Source: Phycomyces nitens (Eukaryota; Mucoromycota; Mucoromycetes; Mucorales; Phycomycetaceae). Taken from it: DNA of 64,000 nt. The stretch covers positions 682,001 through 746,000 of the forward strand of contig JAHRBC010000007.1 in the NCBI GenBank assembly GCA_022702545.1, read 5' to 3'. The notes below the pieces were generated by a model. The model was not told where the DNA came from. It saw only the letters and a program-made list of their open reading frames with translations, and did no database searches. Both the position numbers and the translations under genes were made by a program. Position 1 is the first letter of the stretch; each line of letters starts with the position of its first letter. This document shows, piece by piece, positions 23,423 through 37,909 of the stretch.

Positions 23423-26400
23423 GATCGATAAATCTGATGGATTATGTGTGTATATGTATATTTTTATATAATAATATAAAAAAAAGGAAGGTCGGATTGA
23501 ACGTGGAGTCAAGCAAAGGATAAGCGCGGATATTCGCTAAATGCACCGCTATTTCTTCATGAAAGTATGATACGTAATCTGTGACGTATCATTAAAATCA
23601 ACTTCCGATAGTAACCACTATACTGTAATCACAAATATGTTTCAAATATTGAATCAATAGACATATATATATATATATATATATATAATTGCAAGTTTTA
23701 TATTCATAATATATGTATATAAATCTCTAGAGTGTATTTTGTACATGGTATTTTCCAATACTGGTCTTGATAGCCCAGTTCACCTTTGTACAAATAATAC
23801 AACCAAGACATTTTTTTTTTGGTTTTGGACACAACGTTTTTGTGGGTCATTATGCTTGTAAAACACCGACATTGGATTTTCTTGCCGGATTGCAGAAAGT
23901 GACTCCTTGTCCGGCAACCATTAATTTTTATCTGGTCCCTAACAAGACCATAACAAAAAAAGAGTATTTGGTCAATGGAAGATATTAAAGTGAGTCTAAC
24001 AAAACTACAGGTCCATGAGAATAAAACAAGTTTATTACAAGAAGAAGAAAAAAGGAGCGTATTGTTAATCATCATTTTTCAGTAGAATATTCATACTAGA
24101 ATATTTCCGCATCAAATGTGGCAGACACCCAGAGTGCAAATGATTGTGGAATGGCTTTTTGTAGAAATAAAATAAAATAAAATTGCTACAAAAGAGACTT
24201 TTGCTTTTTGGACAATTTCCGGCTAATGTCTAGTGTAAGCTTTTGGATGCAAAACCATAATGTTTTCAATTTTATCAAGTGTACCATAGTTAATCTCTAC
24301 GCCATATAAATAATTGGTCAAATTACCCGATTGTGTATATATATATATATATATTTTTGAAAAAATATGCCACTGAATCATTTAATAAACTTACAGAGTC
24401 TTGGAAATTGTGATCAAATATAACTGATCAATCAATTCAAAGAAGAAGAAGAAAGAAGAAGTGGTTTTAGGTGATTATAATAGTCTCATGCTTATAGAAT
24501 ACACTGATATAATTGGCCTGGTTTATCATAGTAAATGCTTTTACTAAATAGTATGTGATTTATGGTATATATAAAAAAAGGTGTTGTTCTTGTAATACCA
24601 ATATCACTTGAATACTTGCAATCTGTATACTAAAAAAAAGAGCATTGGGACGTTAATTTAACTGCACTATTACGACCATATTTTTTTAAAGATAAAAAAT
24701 AAAATAATATTATTAGTGTTGTTTCTAAAGGGACGTTTGATAAATGACTTTTTTGAAATTTCTCAAGAGGTATCAAAGATGGCAAACACCATTGTGAGTC
24801 TGCTCATGATAAATGCAATCTTCTTTTTTTTTTATTGACAAGCAAGTTTTCTGTAAAGATGCTACAAACTTTATCATGGTGGTTTGTAACTGTGGCGGAT
24901 TAGTTACCCATGATCAGTGCTAGGTTAGGATTAAGTATTTTACGCGTTTCTACCTAATCCAAGCTTAAAATTCTGCCCAAAGGTACACCAACTCCATATT
25001 TTTTGTATTGAGAATGTTGGAATCTGTAACATGTTTCCTGTCTTTATAGAATAATAATAAAGATATCAGTCGTATTTACATTCTCTTGTTTTAAAGAAAA
25101 ATGGTTTCCCTTACCAAACACTTTACTATAGTGCTTTATGCAACAATGCAATTTACTTTAAACATGGTTGGATCACGGATATTCTGGACATTCGCTTTTG
25201 TGAGCGTGATTGCACAAGAAGTTTGAGACCAGTATTAGTCCTCCATGTTTTGTCTCCACACCTAGACTCTTTATGACCTCGTCCTACCTCTCCTATATCT
25301 GCTACAACATGACATTGCACAGAATATATATATATATATATATTTCTGGTGTGCTCCAAATACAACAAGAATAATTTGATTTCTAAATTGTTTTCTGATT
25401 CCTCTCAATAGAATCCAAAATTCTTCCAATTGCAAAATACATTACAGAGACACCATTTGCTATTTTTCTTTTCTTTTTTTAATATTGCTAGTCAGCAGAA
25501 ACACTCGCCATTGCTTCAACCCAAAGAAAAAAGAACACCTGGATTCAAAAGTGCACGGTAAATACACTAGTCACTTGCATAAGTCACATGTTCCTTCCTT
25601 TTTTGGAAAATGTCAACCCTGAATGCTAAAGCCATGGTGTTTTAATAAAGACACTCTAGAAACACCACTAGTATCTCTTTTTTAAAATTGCGTGAAAGCA
25701 TTGTGATATCAATTGTACAAGACCAATAATGCAATGGCTCCAAATGACATGCCCTGTGTTATATTGGTGTATATATATATATATATATATTGGTATATTT
25801 GGGGGGAGTCAAACCAACAATCTATATAGCATTAAATATCTTGTACAAGGCTATGCCAAGAGTAGCAAAGATTAGAGAGAACAAATGTGTTGCAGCCTTT
25901 CCTCTTTGAATATCCAAACATCTGCTTTTGTTCAAATGAAATAGATATTCAAGTAAATAAAAATATAGTTGAAAAGCTTGATTGTAAATCATCCCAGCCC
26001 ATCCTTTATAATAATAATAATAAAAGACATTTACCAAAAAGTACCATGGGAAAATGGGTTAAAGGGGCTGAAAAGTACAAGGTTGATACAAACAGTTGTT
26101 TTTTTTTTATTTATTTTCTTGAGATTTCTATTTTCCATTTCCACTTGTTTTGCCCCACATTTTAAAAGGCTGGTTTTGTACTAGTTATAATGTTTGATTG
26201 TTTGGTTCGAATTGAAAACAATAATACACTTGGCTTGTTGGGGGAGGGGGGGAAAAGCCTTTATATTATTTGTGTGTGTGTGTGCTTCCATTCTATGCTC
26301 TTGGGATCCTTGTAAATTTTCCCATGCGGCTGATTACTGGAAATCTCTACAGTAAGATATGTACTTGATTTGGCGTAATTAATACCATACATTATTTCGT

Positions 26401-28820
26401 CTCCCTTTTAGATATATGGATATGCAAGCTTATCTTGATTGTCTATTTGACTCTTGACCCTTTAGTGTTTCAAGGTACTCTGGAAATTAAGCCGGCCAAA
26501 TAATCTGAGTGGGGTTTACAAACAAACACATAAATAAATATCTTCAATTGACAATGCCTAACCTCTTTGGTTTTTCCGCCTCTTGTGAGACCCAAACAAT
26601 TTGAACTGAACCATTTTTCTTTCGAGAATATGAAAATTGAGAATTGTTGATTTAAATACTCACCAACCCTGTCCTTAAACAGAAAATAGTCAATATGCAT
26701 TTCTGTACAGGATGACGCTTGTGAGAAAGATTATGAGAGGATAGTAAGAAATTAAAAAAAAAAAAGATAAAAGAAAAAGAAAATAACATTAAAGGGGTAT
26801 TTTCTTTTGCGAGATTGTGGGGAAGTGCATTTGTTCTCAATATCGATCAAACCCTTGGCGTCCCTTGATGTAATTTGTTGTGCGATTCTTGTCCCTTGAG
26901 AATGAAACTGCCCTTGTAATGTGACCAGTAGGGTCCAGTTATATGTATACCATGGGGTCCTATCGATACAATGTGTATTATAGAAGCATCTCTGGCATGG
27001 CGGCTTTGAAAGGAACACTTCCAATCAAAAATATCGGTTGCTCGACGTGCCAAAAGCAACTTGGTCCATGGCAAACATAAAACTAGTAATACCAATGCTG
27101 TATCACACTATAAATAATATATATATATTTTTATAAATATATATTTTTTGTATCGAGAAAAAGAAGAGCAAATTCTGTGGAATGTCTGTATTTATATTCA
27201 ATCAAATGTATATAAATGTATATCCAGACGAGCAAGTATAGATTCAGATGGTTAAGCCTCATCATATATATACATATATATATTCATATAGTATTGATAA
27301 TATTTGGTTTCGACGATAAGCCAACAAAGCCAGCTTTGCTGTTTATGACCAGACCCGATGGTTACTCGAGATATGTGGCGCTTTAGTTTGTATATTTCAG
27401 ATAGCAAGGAAAGCTTGGCTGTCCATAGGGATTGTTCTTTTTTTGTTTGCGGAGTATTATATATATAAAAATATATATATATCTTTTTGGAATTTGAGGA
27501 ATTACCTGTTGCCAGGCAACTGTATTTTTCCTTAAAAGGCTAATACAGAGCGTCTTTTATATACACTTTTTTTGTTTTTTTTTTGTTTTGTATTCTAGCT
27601 ACAAAAACGAGACACTTTGGAGAGCGTTGTTGTATATATAGCTCTCTTTTGCTGCATAAAAAGACCTTGTATCTCTTTAATGTCTTTAATTCTATATTGA
27701 CATCACGTCATGTTCCCACCAAGAATCCATCGGAGTTGTGTATCTATGGAAACGAACTTTTAGAATAAAATTTAATCATAACAAAAAAAAAGAATTTGAA
27801 AGAAGAAATACAAGTATTTTATATATATATATAAATATATATATAATACTTCTTTATCACCAAGAATGTCAATGGGTTTGGAAATTAATATGCTGCAACC
27901 CAAAGGGATCTGGATCATAACTAGTGCGAAATGCCAAGACATTAGGATCTCTGTATACCAAACACAGCAGTAAGGAGTGTATCAATAACGGTAGAACTCA
28001 CGGCTCTCGTTATGATTATATGTATATATATATACTTATATGTATTCTTTGGGATTCATGCATCTAACCCCTATAAGCAATACAATGAAGAACAAACGAG
28101 GAGGTATATTTATGGAAATTTACACACACACACACATACACACATACACACATACACACAGCTTTTATAAAACTACATGTATCGATCCGTAAAATGCCGA
28201 ATATGCTCAAATTAACTAGAAAATAAAGCATAAAATTGGAATGAAATAATGTGTATATATTATATATATTATATTATATAAGATCTCTCGCTCTCTTTCT
28301 TTGCTGGTTTCGATTTGTGCACTGAAAAAATGGCGCTTCTGCCTGTATTCAGTATCGAACTTGCGACAGAATGACCGCCTCCTTGACATGCGTGAGATTG
28401 CTGATGTTCAAAATAGGAAACAAACAGGTTAGGCTTTTTAGAAAGTAGCGGAACAAGAAATGTATATTTATACCTTACATATTTTCTCTGCTTCCAAACA
28501 GTGCACAGATCGTTGTAGTACAATGAGCTGTTTGGAATAGGTAGATCTCTAATAGATTTTAAGCGATTAACAAGAATCACAGATCAATTGGACTGATTAA
28601 TAGTGTTCTATAAAGAACAATAATTAAGTACAATTGTGTGATACTAATTGTACTCAAGGCACTTGTGGGGGACGAGTAGAAAAATAAGAACAAGTGAGAA
28701 AAAGAAAAAGAAAAAAAAGGGGGGGAGGAGAGAGAGAAAGAGAGAGAGATAGAGAGACAACAAGCCTAGACCGAAAATCAATAGTTAAAGAAGAGCATAT
28801 ATATTATTTATACATGTAAA

Positions 28821-28858
<38 letters not shown>

Positions 28859-29133
28859 GAAAAATACAGCCCATATCGGCGATACATCAAACATAAAGTG
28901 TCTCAAGTGACATCGCCTTTTTCTTTTTCTTATTGAATCACAGTCCCTCCCCCCCCCCCTTGATTTCATCACCTCCCACAACCCAAAATAAGAAAAAAAT
29001 AAGCCAAGCCCAAATGATTTCTTGAGTATAAAAACCACTAGATTTCATTACCAAATTTCTATTTCTCCCTCCCATTACAAAAAAAAATAATATTTATAAT
29101 TTATAATTATAATCAAAAAAAAATACACACAAG
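23423..29133. other. 5.7-kb gene-poor, AT-rich gap
   Basis: No gene supported. It contains many (TA)n tracts (23664-23687, 24333-24353, 25325-25343, 25771-25790, 27824-27844), a CA-rich microsatellite (28123-28161), a GA-rich tract (28725-28760), an ATT run (28827-28857) and a C-run (28951-28960). A less AT-rich block at 26820-27090 and a minus-strand stretch at 25153-25368 look like decayed coding DNA but were not identified. Confidence 0.5.
28123..28161. repeat. (CA)n / (CATACA)n microsatellite
   Basis: Interrupted ACACAC and ATACACAC units, about 39 bp. Confidence 0.9.
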
Positions 29134-29376
29134 ATGAGCCAGCTAAAGACCTTTACCTTACCTCCCTCGATCCTCACCTGGCCTCTGGACGAATATGAAG
29201 AAGACTGTATGACCTCGGCCAGCTCAAAACAGTCCTGCGATTATCCCACCACAGCACGCTGGCCCCTGCCCTATATCCAACAATGTCGCTCAACAGCCCT
29301 GAGGTGCCATACATGCCAAAGACGCTTCCATTCTCTCGGCAACCTTGGAAATCACCAACAATTATATCGGCATTAA
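29134..29376 (+). CDS. 80-aa single C2H2 zinc-finger protein
   Basis: A single-exon ORF. The first 55 residues are Ser/Thr/Pro-rich with no domain. The last 24 residues form one finger, LRCHTCQRRFHSLGNLGNH then QQLYRH, with Cys-X2-Cys, 12 residues, His, five residues, His, plus the conserved Phe and Leu; the protein ends right at the last His. The coding stretch is clearly richer in G+C than its surroundings, which supports it. One finger alone usually binds DNA weakly, so it may dimerise, bind RNA or be a shortened relative of larger regulators. Convergent with the DUF4396-type gene. Confidence 0.62.
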   Translation: MSQLKTFTLPPSILTWPLDEYEEDCMTSASSKQSCDYPTTARWPLPYIQQCRSTALRCHTCQRRFHSLGNLGNHQQLYRH

Positions 29377-29669
29377 TATTTTTTATATTGTTTTGAAACA
29401 AATCAAACAAGAAAGAAAAAACAAAATTGTACATAGTTAGCATCTGGCTTATCTTTTTTGTGTATATATATTATAAATAACAAACACACTTGCTGTGGGT
29501 GTATATATACATTCCTCTATTGTCTATACTCCAAAATATATAAATATAAAATATATATCTATATATAATTATCCTGTATTTTATACAGAAATAATAATAA
29601 TAATAAAAGAGATTTTCTTCGTCCAACCATGTGGAAACACTCTATTCCTGGATTGTCCCATCCATTCCT

Positions 29670-30337
29670 TTAATGACATGCTTTTCCAAGTGCCTTTAGA
29701 CGCCAGTAATTAAAGGGCAAGGGCACAATATACCCAGCAGCCATGCTCGCAATAGCAGCCATCCAGAAATGAGGGTCATCAAATGCTACCTGGCCTCCAG
29801 TCAAATGCCAGTCTACAGCATTCTCAGCCAATTCCATAGCACACATTGATGCAAAACTCATCCCCATTGCTGTCTTGAACGCGGCCTGGACCGAAACTCC
29901 CAAGGAACGACGCAAGAGGACGGTTTCTAATGCAAGTGAGGTCGACAGACCCGCAGCCTATCCAAACAAATAAACAAAAGGGAGCCATGGTTATGTTTGC
30001 ATGTATTTTACCATGGCTAGTCCAGTACAGACTACAGGAGACATTTCTGGGTGGTTCAGCTGCATATACCACATGGCAGAAAAGTCTCCCATTGTACAGC
30101 CCACCAGACACCTGTTTATTATGTAAAAAAAAAGTTGACGCTTTGATGATTCTTATCATTTCATTTTTACCTCAGTGTATTGAGTCTCGTACGCTCCCAA
30201 ACTAATGGGTCTGACCAGAACCCAAGACTGCCAACCTTTGGTTCTTGTTTTTTGGAATGGCAGCAGGTATAACTTTGCAATCTTGCCGCAATGGGCCTCG
30301 CGCGGAAAAGTCCAGTACAAGATCTCGAGAGCAACAT
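29670..30337 (-). CDS. DUF4396-type membrane protein, probable mitochondrial
   Basis: Three exons (30337-30171, 30111-30012, 29957-29670) give 184 aa. The start MLLSRSCTGLFRARPIAARL is Arg/Ser-rich without acids, fitting a mitochondrial presequence, and is followed by cysteines (CCHSKKQ). The core contains CTMGDFSAMWYMQL, several small-residue-rich helices (GLAMAAGLSTSLALETVLL; MGMSFASMCAMELAENAVDW) and ends PLPFNYWRLKALGKACH, the NYWRLKxxGKxCH ending of DUF4396 proteins. The family is predicted to be membrane-bound and possibly metal-related; no activity is established here. Divergent from the cyclotransferase gene, sharing a 247-bp promoter region. Confidence 0.78.
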
Positions 30338-30584
30338 GAGAAATAGAGCGAGGGAATTAATATGTTGAGGAAACAAATATTAAAAAAGACAGACAAATAG
30401 GCCTATAGATTTATAAATTTACAGCAATAATAATAATTGTCTTGGAGCTGTCACAGAATAAAGCGCCTTTCCGGGGGGATTTTTTTTAAACGCATAGGAT
30501 GTGTTTGATCACAAGAGGTTCTTGGTCGCCAAAACACCAAGAATACAGATAATTTGGATATTTTTTTTAAAAAAAAAGATAAAG

Positions 30585-31705
30585 ATGATGATGATTGGAT
30601 TCCAATGGCAAGTCATCATTCTCTTGCTAATCCCAATCGTGTCTGCGTACCATCAAGTATCCGACGCAACATTAACACATTTGGCTGAAATGTCCGTACC
30701 TGATCGATTCTCAGTCAATGGCAACCTCCTCAAGCCATTATTGATACCACGCGTGGCTGGCTCAGTGGGCAACCAGCAAGTGCGAGAATATATCTTTCGC
30801 CACTTTACAAAGCTAAACTGGACAGTGGAATTGGATTCGTTTGTGGATCAGACACCCTTTGGAGAAAAGTCATTTGTGAATATTGTGGCTACAAAAAACC
30901 CAGCCGCTAAACGCAAGTTGGTAATGGCAGCTCATTATGATTCAAAATACTTTGATCAGTTTGAGTTTATTGGAGCCACAGACTCTGCAGTGCCCTGTGG
31001 GATCCTGATGGATATCGCAAGCACACTTGACAAACAGCTGTCCAAACAAACATCGACAACACTCCAAATCATCTTCTTTGACGGAGAGGAGGCTTTTGTT
31101 AATTGGACGGTCGAGGATTCTGTTTATGGGGCACGGTAATTAAGCCCATGATTTCATATTTTTATGATTTTATTAAGTAACAATCTTAGGCATCTGGCTC
31201 GCAAATGGGAAAAGGATATAGGCAGCCGATGGATAAAAGGAAACACACGACTTGGGGAGATTGATATGCTGATCCTCTTGGACCTCCTGGGTACTCCCAA
31301 CCCAGTGTTTGCTGACCTTTATCGATCAACCAGCTGGGCTTTTAAACAATTGGTTGTCTTGGAAGAACGGCTTGGTAATCTAGGCTTATTCAAGTCGCAC
31401 TCCAAAGACAATCAGGAACTCAAGCCCATGTTCAACCCAGATTCTGTGTTCACCTTTACGTCCAGACCCCCACTCGATGACCATCTCCCGTTTATCCACC
31501 GCGGTGTCAGCATTTTGCACATCATCCCAACTATATTCCCGGCAGTATGGCACAATTCAATGGTAAGATGTGAACGAATTAGAAGCGATTGAACACCAAT
31601 TGACGATATTTGCAGGATAATGCAGACTGCGTAGATCCTGCTACGGTTGAGAAGTTTGCCATCTTATTTCGCAGTTTTGTAGTCGAGTATCTTGAACTCG
31701 ATTGA
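30585..31705 (+). CDS. Glutaminyl-peptide cyclotransferase (M28-like), secreted or Golgi
   Basis: Three exons (30585-31135, 31190-31562, 31616-31705) give 337 aa. A signal peptide or membrane anchor (MIGFQWQVIILLLIPIVSA) precedes the M28-type fold. The metal and active-site signatures of QPCT are visible: MAAHYDSK, GATDSAVPCGIL, IIFFDGEEAF, WTVEDSVYGARHLA, LILLDLLG and DDHLPFIHRGV, followed by IIPTIFPAVWH. Family enzymes form N-terminal pyroglutamate on secretory peptides. MMM at the start makes the exact first residue ambiguous. Both introns are GT-AG. Confidence 0.92.
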
Positions 31706-32805
31706 ACCTGAGACGCAAAATCGCAATAGATTCCAAATCCTGCCACATTATATACATGTATATTATACCTCTTTATTATTCTTATATTATGCAAAACTAC
31801 AAGAATAACACACTATTCTCCATTACAAATAATTTCAGAAAGAATAATCCCCCCAAAAAATATATATATGTATATATACATATATACATATACATATTCT
31901 GCCGAATATAAGCGAATATCTTGTACAAATCAGTTGATATTCTCATTTCCAACCCATTAAACCCTTGATATTTTATGTATTAAGCCTCCTATTGTGGTTA
32001 TATAAAAAAAAGAAGATAATCGGTTCATTCCATCCCTCCCACTAGATAACAATCCCCAATTTTCACTCGAGGGTCTATTAAAACGTGTCTTTGAGAATAT
32101 TCCCACAGAAATCCCTCTCTTGTATGTATGTATTATATAAAAGCTCCTGTTATTGTATTATTGGCCAATGCGTTTATCGATTCATCAATCCCTGCAATCC
32201 TATTGGATACTTCCAATACAATTTGCATATATCATTGGGTCCCCCTTTTTTTTTCTCCAATAACATACCATAAAAAGAATACATGTATTTGATCATTTTA
32301 CTCGCATCATTGAAACATGAATAGATATATAGATATATAGATATATAGATATATAGATATATAGATATATATATACAGGAAAGCTGGTGACAATCATCTG
32401 CTTCACAATCTACAAATATATCAATCATATAGAAACATTAATTAGTGACGTCAATATAAAATATATACAGATTCAATACTTGGTCACTCTTGACTATTAA
32501 CAATGTGCTCTAACCTCTTTACACTGAGATTTGGTAATGCATTTGCATACAACTGATTCATTACAGATAAACGTCTTTATGGAAATCAAATACCTGGACC
32601 AATCAAAGGGTCATATGTTTATATGCCTATTTATTTAGTATCATCACTCTTCTTGACAACATCATCAGCAGATTAAAAGAAACAATAAAACGAACCATTT
32701 ACCCCAATGTTGTTTGCAACACATAAGTTATTCACGTTTTTTTTTAAAAATATATATTTTTATTTAAACACAAAGAAAACACAATCACCAAGTCCAATAA
32801 TTCGT
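31706..32805. other. Convergent 3' region with microsatellites
   Basis: 1.1 kb between the ends of the cyclotransferase and SAR1. Contains TA/CA-type tracts (31861-31896) and an ATAGATAT repeat array at about 32322-32370. No gene seen. Confidence 0.6.
32322..32370. repeat. (ATAGATAT)n array
   Basis: About six 8-bp units in tandem. Confidence 0.93.
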
Positions 32806-33788
<983 letters not shown>

Positions 33789-34609
33789 TTATAATTATTA
33801 AAAAAATAGTGAATGAACAAGTTCAGAAAAAGACACGCGATCCAAGAAGAGTGTAGCGTATCATTTGGATCTCCGACTGAGAGTGATGTCACAATGTTTT
33901 GTGATTGGATAGGTATAAGATGTGCCTGAATCGACGGTCATTGAAATAATACTTAAAAATAAAATAAAATAAAAATAAAGGGGGAAAATCTGAAAATCAG
34001 CATGGTCGATCGTGATTAATTTATTCTTGTCTTTGGACTTCTTCAAATGAGCAGATACGAAAAGATGTGGAGACTGACTGACTGACTGACTGACTGACAA
34101 GAGTCATATGATGAAATTAAAATTAAAATAATAAAAATAATTAGTCTTTTTAATAGTTGAAGAATGGAGACAGATATAATTTTTTTTTTAAAAAAAAGGG
34201 CAATATATATTTGTTGTTGCCATGGTAGCAGTGAACGTCTAGATCTTCTTTATTTGTGGATCTAAAGAGGTGAATGAATTGTATTTAAAATAAACCTTCC
34301 CAGAGATGGGATGGCTGACGTCAAACAAATCCGGTCACGTCAATAGTCTCAAAAAAAGAAAAAGGGAATAAAGAGGTAGAGAAAGTGTCTTATGGCAATA
34401 ATTGTTGTGTGTGAAAGAGTGAACAAGTGGCCCAGAGTTCTATTTAATCCCCACTCTTTTTCTCATATCTTTATTTTGTGTTCTCTTTCTTTCTCTTTCT
34501 CAGATTTTCCCTCTCTTTTTTTTTATACATATATAAAAAATCCTTCCTGAACTTTCTTATTCTCAAGCTGTCGTTCTAGTTCTCTTTATCTCTTTATTTA
34601 TTCTATAAA
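33789..34609. promoter_or_regulatory. Divergent promoter region SAR1 / phosphodiesterase
   Basis: 821 bp. Includes a (GACT)n array at 34072-34098, and pyrimidine-rich stretches (34470-34525) just before the phosphodiesterase start. A TATAAAA sits directly in front of the ATG at 34610, too close to be a TATA box. Confidence 0.4.
34072..34098. repeat. (GACT)n tandem repeat
   Basis: Six to seven units. Confidence 0.93.
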
Positions 34610-35972
34610 ATGCTTAAACTCGAGCACAACAAGCTCTCTGTCCAGGAGCTGCTGAGGATTGAAGAGGTAGCTTGTCTCTGGATATTACAATAAATTAAGA
34701 GAATCTGGTGGATACACACATATTCCGCCTGTGCTCACGTCAATCTTATTTTGTGTTTGGCTTAGGGACTCCTTCGATGGTCGGACAACCGAGGCCCACG
34801 CATCACACCAGAGCTCAATGTGTTAGATCTCAGTCGCACGGACGTCCTGGGCCTACTGCTGACTATCTTTCAACGTCTTGGCGTACTTGAAACACTCCAC
34901 ACCTGCCACTCTAGCCTTTTGGACTTCTTTATCGATGTAGATGCAGCCTATGTAGATGCACCATACCACTCCTTTTATCATGCGGCAGATGTCGTGATCA
35001 TGCTGTACTACCTCTTGACAGATCTCGGCGCGTTAGCATATCTATCCACGCTCGACACCACGTCTCTTCTCCTTGCAACTCTCTGCCACGATGCTGGTCA
35101 TGTAAGTATAGAGATATTTTAATTTTATATAAAAATATTGTTGTCTTGCTAATCTTAACTTTTTGGTTTAGCCAGGATACAGCAATACCTATCAAGTTGG
35201 CTTCAAGACTGATCTCGCAATCCAATACCAAAACGTATCTGTCCTCGAATCATACTCCATCGACATCTCCCGTCGTCTACTCACCAAACACGACTTATTA
35301 AAACACGTCTCGGTCCCATCCAAACAGTCGTTGGTGGAACGTATCGAGCGACTGATTCTGTCCACCGACATGGTGTACCATCAACAGCTACAACAACAGA
35401 CCTCGTGGCTCCAGAGTGCCATGACCAAAACGACCAAAACGACCATGATGAACAGAGACGACCGCCAAGGTCTGTGCCGGGTGCTTCTGCATGCTGCAGA
35501 CATAAGCAATACAGTGCGCCCCTGGCCCATTGCTAAACAATGGTCGGATCTCATTGTCCAAGAATTCTTTCGCCAGGGAGACGCCGAAAGGAGAGCGGGC
35601 TTGCCGGTGTCACCTGGGATGGATCGAGACCTATCCAGCCAGGCCGACATCAGCTTAGGATTTGGGGACAATATAGTCAAGCCATATTTTGAAGCAGTAG
35701 CTCGCCTGCTACCAGCTGCCCATGTCCTAGTCGATACTCTAAAGTCCAATCGGCGTGAATGGGACAATCTCAACAAGTCCCTCAAATGCACAGTCTGTAT
35801 CTCTCTAGAGTCCATAGATAGGCCACCATCACCACAATCACCCCTCTCAAAAAGACCCACCCATCCCGTCACACCACCTGACGACCCCACCTTTGCCATG
35901 AGAATCGAGACGTGGTGTCGTCACAAAACCCAAGGACTACAATTGCATCTACAGCAACAGAGACAGCGATAG
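34610..35972 (+). CDS. Class I 3',5'-cyclic nucleotide phosphodiesterase
   Basis: Three exons (34610-34666, 34766-35101, 35172-35972) give 397 aa. Signature residues: HSFYHAADV at about 87-95, CHDAGHPGYSN at about 126-136 (metal-binding His-Asp), STDMVYH near 195, and LLHAADISN at 236-244 with RPWPIAKQW following. These are the metal and catalytic motifs of the HD-type PDEase_I family, which hydrolyse cAMP/cGMP. HDAGHP replaces the common HDVDHP form. The C-terminal ~70 residues are Pro/Ser-rich and Gln-rich and probably disordered. An RGS gene follows on the same strand. Confidence 0.94.
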
Positions 35973-37406
35973 CCAAAAAAGAAAGAAAATGAAAGAAAAG
36001 AAAAAGCACCAAAGATTATAGATTCATTGCAGACCAGAAAAGACAGCTAGCTAGCTGGTGGTCCACGCTCAACCATCCTTATTTCACAGCACATTCAATC
36101 TGATTATTATTATTACTTTTATATAGATATATATACATATATACATTCAAAAAACCCCCCTCCCCCCTCCCTCTCCCCCTCTATAGATTTCCTTTATATT
36201 TTCCTATTCTGTACCATACTTGTAATCCTACCAAACAAAAAAACTTGCATACCACATTAGTAGCCGTTGGATCAATCTTTTTTTATATATATTTTTAATT
36301 CTACAGTTTGGTCTATAAAAAGCAACGATACCGACCAATCAACAAACAATTGTATTTTTATATACTCACATTCCATCAAGACTAATGGCCAGAAACTAGG
36401 GCTCTATAGACACTATTTGCCAATGTATTCGCCATATCAGAGGTTTATAGACCAGCGAGTCCAATTGTCTGCTGCTAGACCCTCAAATCATGTCCGTGTT
36501 TACAAAACACCACTTTGTCGCTTGGGATTCTAAGCAGTTTCTAGAGTGGCAAAAACAAAAATAGTTTCAGTAGAGTCCAGAAATCAAGGGTTCAAGAGAA
36601 CAATGCTCATCATCAATTAATTGCTTGGAAACGTGGTTCTGATGCATGCGTCCTCGAGAACCAGCTTAATGGCAGCAGACCAGACGCGTTCCAGAAGAAC
36701 CAATTGCTAAAAATGCTTGGTGCCAGACCAGCAATTTGTATTCCAAAAAGTAATACTACTACTCGTCAAATATTCCCAATAGACAATGTATTTAGGCTCT
36801 CTTGTGCTGTGAAAAAACAAACAAATAAAAAAAAACGTCAACTGCCAAGGCACTTGTTAGGGCTACATACTATTGACGAATGAAAACAGATTGTCTGTGA
36901 TGGATAAGCCAACTAATCATCACAGGTTTTCTATCACCTGGCGGCCCTCCATTGCTTCCCGAAAATGCGATATGGCTTTAAAAATACATTTGTTTTGATT
37001 GGCCGGAATATTACCTTTTAAGAATTCTGTATTATTATTTTTTGAGATCTTAACCTATAAAGGGGGTTTGTGTTTGCCATGTGGTTTTTTGTGCCATCAG
37101 GAACTTAATTATTTTAGCGATGATTTGCGCCATTTAATACAAGGTTTAGTTAAGAAAAAAGAAAAAAAAAGAAAAAAGATGCTAAAATATCATTTTAGAC
37201 CAACGCATTTTTTCTTAGAAGATACGAGAAAACTCTTGATCAATGGCCCTGTAGCACAAACCCATACTAAAAAAAAAACGTACATTGTGCTTCGAATGAC
37301 GCACTTTTTTTATTATTTTATTTCTCAAAAAGCGCAAATTAGCCATATTTTCACAATACTCTTTTGTTACTGCCATTTCTGTATCAAAACACTTGGAATC
37401 TTGAGC
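35973..37406. other. Spacer between phosphodiesterase and RGS duplication
   Basis: AT-rich, with C-runs at 36152-36180 and no recognisable gene. An open stretch at 36999-37412 has no domain and ends inside the duplicated arm; not called. Confidence 0.5.
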
Positions 37407-37909
37407 CATTAGATCCTTGATTGTGCCAGAAACAAATTAGATCAAATTGAACCAAAGAAACAAGGGTCTGTCAACAAAACGTGCGATGGTCCTTTTTCCT
37501 AATAAGGATGGTCTTTAACATTTGGTGTCGTATTGAGAACCCCTTGCTAGATATATATATATGTGTATATATGTGTGTGTATATAATGTGAGATCTTGTA
37601 CTTATTTTCATTAATCTATGGGGTAAGTCGACTTGGCTACCCAACTCAGAACCTTCAACTGAAGCCTTCTAGTCAAAATGTCTGATAAAACTGGCTTTGA
37701 ACAGGTGGACGTTTCAATAGAATCCTATGACCTACAAAGATGTTTTGCAGATGGGCGAAATGGCTGCTTATTTCATTCTCACTCTTCTTCCTACTCTTTC
37801 TCGCTCTTCTTTCTTTTTTCCCTTTCTTACCCCTTGATAATTTTCATTTTTATTGGGTGCTTTTTTTTGGTATTATCCTCTGTTTTTATTATTTAGTTGT
37901 TGGTTTCCA

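Noticed and set aside
26752..27095. Overlapping minus-strand frames at 26.8-27.1 kb
   Set aside because: Two competing frames, no conserved motif; at most decayed coding DNA.
36999..37412. 137-codon open stretch before the RGS gene
   Set aside because: No ATG-supported start with domain content, Lys/Phe-rich by AT composition, and it runs across the edge of the duplicated arm.
37678..37896. Upstream frame MSDKTGFEQVDV as first exon of the RGS gene
   Set aside because: No GT-AG combination that I found joins it in frame to the RGS ORF; kept only as possible leader.
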